From Ctenosaura bakeri (taxonomy: Eukaryota; Chordata; Lepidosauria; Squamata; Iguanidae), in the NCBI GenBank assembly GCA_948474755.1, contig CAOLHI010000919.1:248001-312000 (forward strand): a stretch of DNA of 64,000 bases, in the 5' to 3' direction. This document shows, piece after piece, positions 20,745 to 32,562 of this stretch. A program made the translations under genes and the position numbers. The first letter of the stretch is position 1. The number at the start of each line of letters is the position of its first letter. The notes under the pieces were generated by a model, which saw only the letters and a list, made by a program, of their open reading frames with translations, had not been told where the DNA came from and did not search any database.

Positions 20745-22247
20745 CAACCAAGACCAATTCTGGTGAATGTTGCCAGTAGGATTCTAGGCATTACCGGTAG
20801 CAGAGCATTGCAGATCATCAAAGTGGTTCCGGCTGCTTCAGAGAAAGCGACGGTGGAGCAGCCAGGTAGCTGATTGCCTAGCAGCATCTCAGGTGCTCAG
20901 GTACAGCCACCCAAGAAAAGAGACAAGGAACACATAAGCCTCAAGAGCAGCAGAACAGGGGGCAGCTCAGAAGAGACAGTCACAGAGTGATCAGAATCTC
21001 AGAACCAGGGCGAGAGGCTACTGGAGTACCTTACAAGAAAGGCCAGACTTGGCCAGAAGTAGGCCAGATGCCCAAGGGCCAACAGGGCAAGAGCTTCAGG
21101 TCATCTTGCCAGGCCCAGGGACCCAGCCCCCAAAGTGGAATATCCCTCTCCAGTGTCCAGATCCATAACTCCTTCACATTGGCATCTCTTGGAGGGGTCT
21201 GGCTGGCCAAGGCATAGATCCTTGCCCTGAAGAGAGATTCCTTCTACATATACAAAGATTCCTTCTACAAAGGCGAAGATGTTGGGACAGGGAGAGTGGC
21301 TCTGTAGACTATCTGGGATTACCAAAGCTTACTGAAATAGTTTAAGCAGCCATGGGACAGTCTAATTTCATTATCTCAGCAGACAATAGCGGGGTGCAGC
21401 TTCCCCAGGCACAGGTCAGAAGCTCAGCACTCTAGTACTACATTAGAGGCAGTCTGCCTCCTTCAGCAGTAGCTGTTGGGGGGCCAATGCAGATGGAAAC
21501 CGCTTCCATCACATTCCATGTGGACTCCCCAGGATGGTGGACTAGGTAGAGGCCCTTTGTGTCACCTAACTTTTTATCATCTTAATGTGCAGATGGTGCC
21601 ATTTTGGTCCCATGAAAAATGGCACCTGGAGAATGAATTTGCTGTAAGCATATATGATGCTTTAGTTACATCTTTCCTTTTTAAGGTTAGTAAGCACCCA
21701 GGTGAGCACACCTATTGTCAAAAGAACTGGCTGGGGAAAGCTAGGCCAGCCCCAAGGCTTACAGAGGGTTACAAGCTGAAGCATGGTCCTGGCAGTCCAG
21801 GGTTCAAAGGGAAAAGGCAGTCTTGAGCAGCGTTCATAAGCCAAGAAGGAGTGGCCAGAAAGATATGTACCAATGGACAGAGATCCACAGAGTCTGAAAG
21901 GACAGAGTTGCAGAGAAGCTTTGGGGCTGACCTGATTTGCAGCCATCAGTTCATCAGCCCAGTTGGCTTCATCACCTCAGCAGCCTGTATTTAAAGTGGA
22001 ACAACACCTTTTCTGATCCTTTGCTCCTGCCTCTGACCACTCTACAGGAAGAAGTGCCTTTGCCTTTTCCTGCTGACCTTCTGCTTCTACCTGGAAAGGA
22101 CGGGGTTCTCTTTCTCCCAGAGCCATGAGCTGACTGCTTGCTGCCTCTGGCTCCAGGGGGAATCTGCCATCTTGACACTCCTCTTTTCTTTCTTCATTGG
22201 AGAAGGCCTCCAACAGGTAGGGTATGACAGCATCCCATCTTTCTTCT
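20745..22247. other. No feature recognised; possibly single copy
   Basis: About 1.5 kb of moderately GC-rich sequence with few homopolymers. Open frames occur on both strands (for example 21476-21826 plus and 21662-21946 minus) but show no recognisable domain. This is one of the better places to look for conserved non-coding sequence. Confidence 0.4.
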
Positions 22248-22255
22248 ACCATGAT

Positions 22256-23003
22256 TAGAGATGTAAGATTTCCAGAAATTGTGAAGCCATGGGAAAATAA
22301 AACATTTTTTCTGTGTTCTTGTTTCAGAAAAAAAAATGGACATTTTCAGAAAAATTGAGGAAAAAATGCAAGATTTGCACTTTTTACAGATTGAAAGTCA
22401 CTCAACAGAGTGACTTTCAATCTGTAAAAAGTGCTAATGCTGCATTTTTTTAGGAACATAAAATAGGACCATGACCATGACCATGTACAATTTGGCATAA
22501 AATTATCACAATTGATGTATTAAAAATACATTGTATTCAAACAGTTATTACAAATGGAATTTACTTTTTTTTAAAAAAAAAATTGTAACAAATGGAGTAA
22601 TAATCCCCTGAGCTGTACGGAACCTCTTTGGTTTTGTTAGTTTGTGTGGAGCAGGCAAAAAACCCACAATTTTTTTAAAAAACCAGAAGAAACCGTCAAC
22701 ATTAGCATCAAAGAAAATTATTTATATTTCCTTTCCACAGTATCAAATGGACGTAAAGCACCCATTCCCATAAAAAGAATGGGGGGAGGAGAAGTGTGTG
22801 GAAGGAAGGAAGGAGGGACTATGACTCAATGAACAGGAAGAAATTTAATCAGACTCATTTTCTGAGCTATAGATATCGGTATCAGTTTCAGTCTCTTCCT
22901 TTTTCCATTTTTTCTGGAAAAAAATTAAAAAGGCTTCAGGGGAGAAAAAAACAGTTTTTTTCCTGATTTTTTCTGGGTTTTTTTCCAGGCCTTCACATTT
23001 CTA
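22256..23003. mobile_element. Non-autonomous hAT-like element
   Basis: The ends 'tagagatgtaag' and 'cttcacatttcta' are inverted copies. Flanks 'accatgat' (22248-22255) and 'atcatgac' (23004-23011) agree at six of eight positions. The interior is A/T-rich with homopolymers, a perfect hairpin at 22377-22434 and 'gaccat' triplication near 22467-22484. No transposase. Confidence 0.62.
22377..22434. repeat. Perfect 27-bp inverted repeat, 4-nt loop
   Basis: Arms 22377-22403 and 22408-22434 are exactly complementary, with loop 'aaca'. The arm begins 'gcactttttacagattg'. A transcript would fold into a perfect stem. Confidence 0.9.
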
Positions 23004-23011
23004 ATCATGAC

Positions 23012-23849
23012 ACTTGAGACAGTGGCACAGCTGGGAAGTAATGAGTTAGAAGTAAGATAATCACCTAGAGTGAGCTGCACCCCCTTTTTTGTAAGGAGGT
23101 TGTAATGAAGTTGCGTATCAAAAGTTGCCAACAAGTGGGAATGAAATCACTTTAACTGGTGCATCATCTAGTTAATTTTCAAAGTTTGGAGGGCATTCTG
23201 AGAGATATTTGGTAGGAAGTTTTCAGGTTCTCTCATCAGTCCCAAAGTTGTTGTTTTGAAGCAGTAAAACAACAACAGGCAATGTGATGAATAACACGAA
23301 TTACCTACTTTTACAACACTATTATTGGGTAATGACTATGGAGTACTTTAAAATCATGATAATAAATAATAGGAATGAATTATTGCCCCAAAGTAACTTT
23401 ATAAGTTCTGGATGGTGGTGGTTTCCATGCTGTTCCCAGACACTTTTTCAACCTGGCATGGATGTTTCCCATTGTTTACTTAGCCTCTCTTAAGTGTCCC
23501 CAATATATGCCTGCACGCTATAGACTAGGGACACCCCCCCCCCAGTTTAACCTTCCAATCCCCGTCATCACTTCTGTAGCTCTCAAGACACTGGTAGTAA
23601 CCATCAAGGTTAAAAGTGTTAATGAGCAGAGAGCTGTTTTGATGAATTCTAGAAGATGATAATGGAAAAGTCAAGGAAGTGCCAAATTCCATAAGAGGAT
23701 GTTGATGAATTGAGATGGAGGGAAAGAGAAAGGAGGATGAGCCCCTTGAAAAATGTCAACCTTAAAAAGCAGAAGTTTCTGAAATGAGACATCATGCACT
23801 GTCAGTCTCTCCCTCCCTCCAGCTTGAACCACCTCCTGCTGCATATCTC
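23012..23849. other. No feature recognised
   Basis: AT-rich with a C run at 23534-23543. No gene or element end is visible. Confidence 0.4.
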
Positions 23850-23851
23850 CT

Positions 23852-24050
23852 AAAGGTCCTAAATTGGCAAGGACAGTCCCAATTACTCCTCTGTCATCAC
23901 ACTTCTTCAGCTGCCTCAAAATGTACCAGTTTCTCTTGTCTCCACCGGCTTTCCACCTTTGTCCTCAGCTTACTTCAGTTGCTGCAAACAAAGTAGTTTC
24001 CACTCAATTAACAGGGAAAAGAGGAAAGGAGGGGCAGAATCTTACCTTTC
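23852..24050 (-). repeat. R3 repeat, minus-strand copy
   Basis: It starts 'cctaaattggcaaggacagt' and continues 'ctcctctgtcatcacacttc' and 'ctcagcttacttcagttgct'. This is the complement of the 3' two-thirds of the family. Confidence 0.6.
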
Positions 24051-24167
24051 TTAGAAGCTTTAGGGAAAATCATGCTGCTACAACTGCTTCTAGTTTCTTT
24101 GTTCTTCCCATTCATACCTTTTCTATCATGACCAGACTCTGATGTTGTCTTCTGATTTCCCTCTATG

Positions 24168-24350
24168 CAGAGGCATATCTAGTGTAAACAGCACCTAGGG
24201 CAAGCGTGGAAGTTGCACCCCTACCTCCAGGGACACTTCCTCCTTCTCCTCCTCTGCCACCACTAAATCTTCTGGCTTGGCTTTAATGCATCCCCCCGGC
24301 ATTGGTACCCAGGGCACATACCCCACTTGCCCCACCCTAGATAGCCTTTG
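24168..24350. mobile_element. Small hAT element (family H2)
   Basis: The left end is 'cagaggcatatctag'. An exact 8-bp duplication 'cctctatg' lies at 24160-24167 and 24351-24358. It is homologous throughout to 63296-63449 ('gcgtggaagttgcacccct'). The right end is mutated to 'gcctttg'. Confidence 0.85.
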
Positions 24351-24371
24351 CCTCTATGACATGTTTGAGGG

Positions 24372-24575
24372 TGCATCAGCGTAGTATAGTGGTTTGAGCA
24401 TTGGACTAAGACCCTAGAGACCAGGATTTGATTCCCCATTTAGCCAAGGGAACCCAATGGATGATCTTGGGCACATCACACAGGCCCAGAAAACCCCATG
24501 ATAGGTTCACCTTAGGGTTGCTATAGGTCACAACTTGACAGCACACAATAACAACAATAATGCTATCTAATTCAG
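24372..24575 (+). mobile_element. Sauria-type SINE
   Basis: Near full length. The head is 'gtagtatagtggtttgagc', then 'aggatttgattccccattt' over the B box, 'gatgatcttgggcacatcac', and a tail 'acttgacagcacacaataac'. Part of the central domain is deleted. Confidence 0.88.
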
Positions 24576-25186
24576 CAACAAAGAATTCCTGGCTCAGAGG
24601 CTGAAGATGACCCATCTAGCCAGCAAGTGTCTTTTGTTCTTATTGCCATTCAACAATCAGAGATAAGAGGATATCTAGCAGCTTTAACTACACTGCCTAG
24701 AATGGGGCAGGAAAAAAAAGACAATGAGTTTTGCTTCACAGGTAGGAAAAGTATTTAATGGAAATAAACTGTGTCTTGTGTATTTGACAAAATAAAGTCC
24801 AAACTGGTAAGAATTGCCTCAGTTAACAAAGTCCATGTGTGCCTGAGCATTACTTGAGCAGAAAATTTGGTAGCAGAGGCAGAAATTAACATGGGATAGA
24901 TTCTTGCACCGTAAAAGAGAAAAGCAGTTCAATATTCTTCAGCAAACTTCTTATTCAAAACTAACAATATGCATATGTGAAAAGAAACAGCCTTATTTGA
25001 GGCAAGCCTTGTGTCAGTAAGGCTTGCATAATTAAACAAAAGGTAGCTTGGACCTTCTAGAGACCACTTGAAAGCTTCTTCAATAAGGTATCCAGGGTGG
25101 ATTCTTTCTTTCAACCTCAACTTTTCTTATTATTTCCATTCTTTTGTGGCCAGATCTATGCTTTCTAAAAAAAATGCCCAGGAGGT
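24576..25186. other. No feature recognised
   Basis: AT-rich sequence with no element ends before the LTR at 25191. Confidence 0.4.
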
Positions 25187-25190
25187 AGAT

Positions 25191-26102
25191 TGTTACTGTA
25201 GTTTCTAGTCCGGGCCTGTGGTATATTAGATATCATTTGATATCAAGAATTTGGTCATCCCAAACCATTCCTCTCCACATGCTTGCGAGGCCCCCGGACA
25301 AGCATGCACACGGGCATGGCTGAAAATAGCTGAACAATACAAAACTAATCCAGGCAGGCCAGTAATTGCCAGACTGCAGCTTCAGGAGACCTCCAGGCAA
25401 GTACACTTTAAGATCTCATTAGGTATGCACACAGCTTACAATAGACTCCCTGCCCCGAGCAGGCAGCTTGACGAGCTGAATATCCAACTGTCAAGCACTC
25501 CGCGTTTGCATACTGTCTGCGCTATTGACAACGCTGTCATAATTCAATCATGCAAAGTACTGACCTTTCGGAGACTTTCTCTCCAGCACGAAACCCATTG
25601 TTTTCCTTGGGAACAGACTAGCCTACAGGTACATTTTCCCCTATAAGAACCTCTGATTTTGAGTGCTTCTTCGGATCGCTCCTGGCTTCCATCCCTCCTT
25701 GCTGCAGCTCCATTCGCAGAGCCTTCCCCTCAGCTTCCACATGCTGAGAATCTCCACTTCAACAGACTGTTCTTCTGACTAACCAGGCTTCAGGATCAGG
25801 GGTAGTATTTCCCCTGCAAAATCCCTCTTAAAATTCTCTATCAAACTCCTACCTTTCTTTCGCTAGGTCTGTGTGAGTGATTGCATACATACGTTTGACT
25901 GTATTTCAAAATAAAGAAAACAATTATTATTTACTTCTGCTTGATTATTGACTCGGCCTGACCCTGTAAACATTGAGTTCAAGATCTCATTAGGTTGCCC
26001 TGCCTCTTGCATTGCTTAGCTTGTGCTCTTGCTAATTCCCATTCCCCAGTAATTGGAGCACATTGAGATGTCTCTCACAGGACCCCAGAAATCAGGGTAA
26101 CA
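25191..26102 (+). mobile_element. Solo LTR, best-preserved copy
   Basis: It starts 'tgttactgtag' and ends 'agggtaaca'. An exact 4-bp duplication 'agat' lies at 25187-25190 and 26103-26106. TATA-like 'ctataagaac' at 25641 and AATAAA at 25910-25915 mark the promoter and poly(A) site. These are followed by 'cggcctgaccctgtaaac'. At 912 bp it is a good reference for the family. A solo LTR forms when the two LTRs of a provirus recombine; none of the internal region is left. Confidence 0.93.
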
Positions 26103-26106
26103 AGAT

Positions 26107-27127
26107 GGTGAGACAGACAATTCTGCCCTCTTCCTTTCTCTCTATTTTTCATTCAAGTTCTAGAGGCGACTGCTGCTAACCTTGCCTGTTGTAGGTGGGC
26201 ACACACAGCTCGAGTAGGCTCATTTAGAGTGGAAATGTCATTCTTTCCCAGCTCAAGCTTTATTGCATTGTTTACTACAGACATGATCTTGCAACCCGAC
26301 ACCAATGCTCCTATTTCTCCAGTCCTCTTTCACCATCCTCCCAATGACAATGCTGCTAATAAACTTTGAGCTAGACAGTGGTTGAAGGGGTCTGGGCGGA
26401 TCTGGAAAGACTTTTTAAAAAGGAGCTTCTTTGTCAGAGGTTTTATTAACAGAGGTATGCATGTATTCTGCAACCATATGGATTGCCTTGTGCTTCCCCC
26501 TGAAACTCCTTAGTCCTGTCCGATACCAATAGAACTACCTGCTGCTGGCATGTGGCCCTGATACTTTTCCAATGTGTAATTTGGCCTCAGGCTTGAAAAT
26601 ATGCTCCACCTTTCCCCTAATCCCACCCATGGTGACATTTTTCTCTCTCTTAATCAGTAGCTACCATTGGGAGCTGGAATGGGGAAGATCCAACCCACAC
26701 TCCAAATATTGAAGAGAGGAGAGAATCACTCGGTTGTGTTCCCAAAGGTCTCTGGGTACAGATGGGAAAAATGCAGCCTAGACCAGCTCCTCCTCAGAAT
26801 GACACAACTTTTTGCAATGCCAGTGGTTTGTTCATTGCAAACCCATTCTTCAAACAACCAAGGAGGTGTCTGTATACATGGACATCACCTGGTGGCTAAT
26901 ATAGAAATCAAATAATTACATAATTAGAAACAGAAGATGGAGAAGCTCCAATCTCTCTGCAAAAAACAAGACCAGGAGCAGATTGTGGCACAGACCATGA
27001 ACTGCTAATAACAAAAATTAGAGCAGAGCTAAGGAAGAACACTGAACCAACGACTGTGCTGAAATATAACCTGAAAAATATTTTTGTTGAATTAAAAGAT
27101 AATGTAAAAGAATAGATTTGCACTGTT
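26107..27127. other. No feature recognised
   Basis: Mixed sequence. The last 250 bp is A-rich and may already be decayed LINE text leading into the element at 27128. Confidence 0.4.
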
Positions 27128-28765
27128 AAGCCGAATTGACTGGGAACCAGAAGAACTCTGAACTGAAGCCAGGGATATCATCAGGGAGGAATGCAAAAGG
27201 ATACTATCTGCACCCCCTCCCAAAAAAGGAGAAGCTTCAGCAGATGACATATGAAATCCTTGAAGCAATTAAGGAAGGAAAAGTAAAAAGTAACAAATAG
27301 GGTCAAAATCCTGGATGCAACTGTTCAGCGACTTGGCACAAGGGCAAAGAGAACTATTATTATAATCAGTGCACAGAAATAGAAGATGACAAACAGAAAG
27401 GAAGAACAAGAGATCCCTTCCACAAGACTTGAGAAATCAAAGGGAAATTTAAACCAAGAGTGGGGATGCTCTACGACCAGCAGGGGGACACATTACATGA
27501 TCAAATACAAATAAATATTTTATGGAAACAATACACTGAAGAACTGTATGAAAGAGATGAGAGAATGATAGATTCATTCAAAGAAGAACCATTTGAAAAT
27601 AATTCTGCCATTTTAGAATGTGAAGTGGATTAAAGACACTTGGGAAAATAAATCACCAGGAAAGACAGCATACCAATTGAGTTACTTCAAGCTACTGAGA
27701 CAGAATCTGCTCTAGTTGTAACTAAAATTTGATAATGAATACAGAAAACAAAACAATGGCTCACAGATTGGATACACTCAGCATATATTTCAGCCCCCAA
27801 GAAAAGAGACAGCAGGGATTGCAGCAACTGTTGCATTAACTTCCCATGCAAGCAAAGTGATGTTAAATTCTAAAACAGAGATTTTTACTACATATGGGGC
27901 AAGAAATGCCAGGCATCCAAGCTGGATTCAGGGACGAAAGACGCAAATGAATGGGTCCTAGAGCAAATCAAGCTTGAACTGTCCCTAGAAGTCAACATGA
28001 CAAAATTGAGACTGTTGCACTTTGGCCATATCATGAGATAACATGACTCACTAGAAATGATGATAGAATCATAGAATCATAGATTTGGAAGAGACACCAG
28101 GGCCATCTAGTCCAATCCCCTTCTGCCATGCAGGAACCCACATCAAAGCACTCCCAAGAGATGGCCACCCAGCTTCTGCTTAAAAACCTCCAAAGAAGGA
28201 GACTCCACCACACTCCCAGGCAGCATATTTCACTGCTGGACAGCTCTGACAGTCAGAAGTTCTTCCTGAGGTTCAAGTGGAATCTCCTTTCCCATAGCTT
28301 GAATCCATTGCTCCTTGTCCTGGTCTCTGGAGCAGTGGAAAACAAGCCCTCTCCCTCCTTGACTTGACATCCCTTTAAATATTTAAACATGACTATCATG
28401 TCCCCTCTTAACCTTCTCTTCTGCATACTAAACACCCAGCTCCCTAAGCCGCTCCTCATAGCTGCTCCTTCCAGACTCTTCACCATTTTGGTCACCCTCC
28501 TCTGGACACACTCCAGCTTGTCAATATCCTTCTTAAATTGAGGTGTTTGGTAAGGTAGAAGGTAGTAGAAAGAGAGGAAGACCATGTTACAGATGGATGA
28601 ACTCAATCACAGAAGCCATGGCCTTGAATTTGTGAGACCTGAGCTGAGCTGTTGATGATAGGGTGACTTGGAGGTCAGACAGACAGACTTGGAGGTCTTT
28701 TTTTCCATAGTACCACCAAAAGTTGAGTTTGACCTGATGGCAGTTAACAATAGAGATGAAGATAT
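27128..28765 (+). mobile_element. Decayed RTE-like LINE, reverse transcriptase region, split by CR1
   Basis: Fragments of frame read as RTE/BovB-type polymerase text. There is a 'QWKQYTEELYERDE'-like segment near 27520-27560, a 'PKKRDSRDCSNC'-like segment near 27790-27830 and an 'FGHIMR'-like segment near 28021-28040. After the CR1 insert, 'GKVEGSRKRGRP' and 'RWMNSITEAMA' continue at 28549-28620. Stops and frameshifts are many. BovB versus another RTE clade is uncertain. Confidence 0.7.
28063..28547 (-). mobile_element. CR1 LINE inserted in the RTE element
   Basis: It opens 'agaatcatagaatcatag' and closes at 'aaattgaggtg'. The minus frame gives '[20 protein letters not shown]'. The LINE reading on both sides continues across it, so CR1 is the younger insertion. 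Confidence 0.92.
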
Positions 28766-29050
28766 TGCACCCTTGTGCTACTCCCCTCGTTTTTACAATG
28801 TTTAAAAAAAAACAGAAAAAATGGAAAATAAATGTACAGCTGTTCTCCTGGGAGCTCTTGAGTATCTTGACGTCATTCCACCCAGCAACTGGAAGTAATA
28901 TAGGGTTTCTCTGCTGGAGATCCCAAAAAATTGCCAAGGGACGAGCAACAAACCACACCACATCGACTATGCTCCCAATATTACAATGAAATGGAAAGAG
29001 ACCTCGATACCCAAAGTTGTTGCTAAGCCATAGTGCAATGGGGGGGGGGA

Positions 29051-29110
<60 letters not shown>

Positions 29111-29613
29111 ATGTGGGAAATGAATAGATTTCCAGGTGACTCAACAGTGGTACAGCACCAAGAGAGCCACAATTTTGTACAATAAGCTTCTGGCAATGGC
29201 AAGACTAAAGTAGTGCAATTGCTGTATAACAATATCATATGATAAGTTCCTTGGTCTGTAGAAACCAAGCTGCATTTTGAAAATCTGCCAGAGCTCTAGT
29301 CTGTGCTGGAAATAATGCAAAGCTTTCCTTGGAAGCCACAGTCACCTGCTTTAGCTGTGGCATCCCTCCTCCTTTCCTGCTAAAGAGGAAAATGCCTTTT
29401 CTAGGGCAGTCCTTGGTGTGTGACATGTGCTGAGACTGTCTGAGAACAAAGAAACAAATGCAGATGTATGCAGGTACAACTAACTTGTGTTTTTAGTGGC
29501 CAAATTAAATAAATCGTTATGGTTTATTTAATTAGATGCCAGCACTACTTTAAGAAATGGCCAGATGAGAGTACCTAGAATTCTCAGAATGAAAACTGAC
29601 TATTCTTGTTCCT
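28766..29613. other. No gene seen; contains the GAT microsatellite
   Basis: Apart from the trinucleotide tract at 29041-29106 no element or exon is recognised. Confidence 0.4.
29041..29106. repeat. G9 run followed by (ATG)n microsatellite
   Basis: Nine G residues, two A residues, then about 18 perfect ATG units. Likely variable in length. Confidence 0.95.
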
Positions 29614-29621
29614 ATAATGGT

Positions 29622-29821
29622 CAGCCGCATAGGGATGTGGGGGGTGGAGGGGGGCGATTCACCCCAGGCAGCAATGTTTCTGGGGTGTCCTGGCCTATGG
29701 CCACGCCCCCACGTGCCCCGGCCATGCCCCCATGCACTGCAGCCATGCCCCTGTGCACAGTGACCACGCTCCTCGCTCCATAGCCCCATCCCCCCTCTTC
29801 AGATGGCAAGCTCTGCCACTG
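29622..29821. mobile_element. Small GC-rich hAT element with 21-bp repeats
   Basis: The ends are 'cagccgcat' and the complement of 'cagtggcag'. An exact 8-bp duplication 'ataatggt' lies at 29614-29621 and 29822-29829. The interior has three and a half 21-bp units beginning 'ccatgcccccatgc' or similar, from about 29700 to 29780. No coding potential. Confidence 0.82.
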
Positions 29822-29829
29822 ATAATGGT

Positions 29830-30138
29830 TGTTTAGAAAAGTTCACTTCAGCGTGTGTTGCTTTGTTGTCTGGTTGCATGAAATCCAACATCTGCAGAAA
29901 TTCCTTTTCTACACTATTACTCCAAAGGTGGGTGACTCAGGAGTCCATCCATCATGCCTATGCCTTTGTGGAAAGGTGGTGAATTATAGCTCAAAGGAAG
30001 CCTGTGGAACAAGGGATAACCACAGGTAGCCATCTGTGAATACCGATACTAATCTGAGAGACACCAATTGAAGGTCAAGAGAATATTCTATTTGAGGAAA
30101 ATCACAAACACATGCAAGATTCAAGCAGTCACACAACC
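29830..30138. other. No feature recognised
   Basis: About 300 bp of unremarkable sequence between a hAT and an LTR. Confidence 0.4.
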
Positions 30139-30142
30139 ATAC

Positions 30143-31017
30143 TGTTATCACGGTTATGATATGTCTGGTGAGAGCACTAGATATCCTTTTGATATCAAAT
30201 AATTTGGCCTTTCCTTGACCTTTCTCTGCCACCCTCCCCCATGTGTTTGCAGAGGTCCTCCAGACAAGCAACTCTGGGGTGCGGCCGTTAATGGTTGTAC
30301 ATTCCAAAACCTCATTCAGGCAAGCAACTCAAGCCTCTCCGTTGCTTTAGGGAAAAACCTCCCTGCAAACTGGCTTTGCTCGGCACATATCTACACAAAG
30401 CTACTCAGCCAAGAGCCGAGCCATTCCTTTATATCGGTCCATCAACAAACTGGCCACGCTATTGTCATTAAGAACTAAGCTAATCATGCAAAATCTGACC
30501 TTTACCAGCTTCTTTGTCCAACTCCAAGTTTCCTTTGTTCTCACCAAGCATAACATAGCCCGTAAGTAAAATCCACCCTATAAAAGGTCCCCACTTTTGG
30601 GACTTCGTTGGATCACCCTGGACTTCCATCTCGCCTTGCTGCTGGTTTGTCTAAGGAGCTCCCCTCAGCCAGCCACGCTGAGCTTTCTCTCCCGGAACCC
30701 CATCTTTCTCTCGAGGACTACGAGACCAGGTGTCGTATTACCCATTCCCTAAGCTCTCTATTTCTGTTTCCAAGTTAGCTAGTGTGCGTGTTGTTTTATT
30801 TGCTGTTTATCTCTCAATAAAACTGTTATTTTTGTTACTTTTAAACTTGCCTGCTTGCTCTTTGAGCTGAAGCTGTAGACATAGGGTTAAAGATCCTTGC
30901 TAATGTTACCCTGCCTCTTGTTTAGCCAAGAGAGCGCTCAAGCTAAATTCCCCCAACTTGTGTTTTTATTTGGTTATTTGGGCACCCCTCTCAGGACCCC
31001 CAACATACAGGGTAACA
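30143..31017 (+). mobile_element. Solo LTR
   Basis: It starts 'tgttatcacgg' and ends 'cagggtaaca'. An exact 'atac' duplication lies at 30139-30142 and 31018-31021. TATA box 'tataaaa' at 30579-30585 and AATAAA at 30816-30821. The U3 'gatatccttttgatatcaa' palindromic word matches 'gatatcattttgatatcaat' at 7779. It is 875 bp long, a subtype with a small deletion. Confidence 0.92.
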
Positions 31018-31021
31018 ATAC

Positions 31022-32559
31022 AAGGCAAACAGGAGGAAAGAAGGACTAGCTGGATAGCGAGGAGTTTAGCAAGAAGTGGGCAATATTTACCAATCCTAAA
31101 GAGAAGAAAATGAAGGCAAGATGGCTCAAACATAAGAGTTTGACGGTGGCATGGAGGAACAGGGGTCTGGGATGTAGTGTGATGCCCAAGTGCTAGCAGC
31201 AAGTCAGGGCCTGGACCAGGGTTTAAATACCCTTTTTCTACCCTGAAGGGGAAGGTGTTACTGGCTCTCTGGCAGAAGAAACAAAGAGTCTAGAGGCTAA
31301 CGGTCTTAACATTAGGTGACAAAGCATTGATGGGAGTCATGATAGCTTCTTAATGGACAGGTAAGGAAACAAAAGGGGAAGTTCAGCAGGAAGGAGGCTA
31401 CAGGATGTTGGTCGCTCTTCCTTTGTCTGGGAATTTTGGTGGCTATCATTTTTTAGATTTGGGCTAACAGTAGGATAATCTTAAACTCATAAAGTCAAAT
31501 TCTCCAACTAATCCTAAGTGAATTTATGACCTGGCCATGCCTTGAGGTCCCCTCTGATCTAATTCTGCATGTGCACAGCCAGTTGTCTTTGCCAGCATGG
31601 TTTTTCAGCCATAAGTGTATGATTGATATATTTGCCAATTAAACAATATCATGGATTGGGGGTGTATAGCATGGTAACAACACACCCATTAAAGAGACAC
31701 AAGCTGTCTCTCGGTTTTATTCCAGCCATTCGAAGAGTACATCATGACTTAGCATGAAGTGTCAGCATTTTCCTAATATTACATGCCAGAGGATATAGCT
31801 TTCACATCCTCCTCCCTACCACACTTCCCCTTTCTCATTTTGGAAATTAAGCTCTCTGTTTGAGCTATAATCTGACATTCTTGTGAATCTTATGGTGCGA
31901 GCATGCCAGATTTGCTAAGCACCAGGAGGAATTTCAGACATGGAGTGCAAGGCAGTTGTTTTCCTTATATGACACTTTTCAACATCCTGCACTTTGCTAG
32001 AGAGCAGTCAGCTGATACGTTCTGCCTGCTCAGAATATTCTTGTGCCCATAACCAGTCCGTAGTATATCAGAGCTGAAACAAATGTAATTATAACTTTGG
32101 AGCACTTCTGTTTGTTCTGGTTGCTTTCCCTCTTTTTCCTCCTTTTACCACACCACACGCCAGGATATTCAGCCATGGGGTCAAGGCCACTCTTCTCCCC
32201 ACCAATCTTTTTCAGTTTCTCTATCCTGATTATTCCATGGCAGTGTTCAGCTGAACAATGAGTTAAGAGCCAAATAATTGCAGTGTTGGCAATCTTACTC
32301 TATCATCTATCATCCCGCTCTCTCCTCTTGAGCTTCCAGTGACTTTGATATCAACTGAGCCTACAATAAAAAGCTTTCGACTCTTTGTTTGTACATCATA
32401 CCTCCATAACCTCTTCCGAGGGGTGTAGTGATTGGGATGCAAAGTGAGGGCATTGCCATCAGATAAGAATCCTGTCTCTCAGATGAAATTTTCCTTCAGT
32501 CCCCAAATTGCTAGCATTACAGCTGAGCATTTAAAGATATACTTTAGGCACACAAACAC
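31022..32559. other. No feature recognised; possibly single copy
   Basis: About 1.5 kb without any repeat family that I can name. Another candidate region for conserved non-coding sequence. Confidence 0.4.
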
Positions 32560-32562
32560 ACA

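Noticed and set aside
22377..22434. Pre-miRNA gene
   Set aside because: The stem is perfect with a 4-nt loop and lies in a transposon. Real animal precursors usually have mismatches and larger loops. Kept only as a finding to test.
29041..29106. Regularly repeated units resembling a CRISPR array
   Set aside because: This is a pure trinucleotide microsatellite with no spacers; the genome is vertebrate. The same applies to the GATA tract at 47003.
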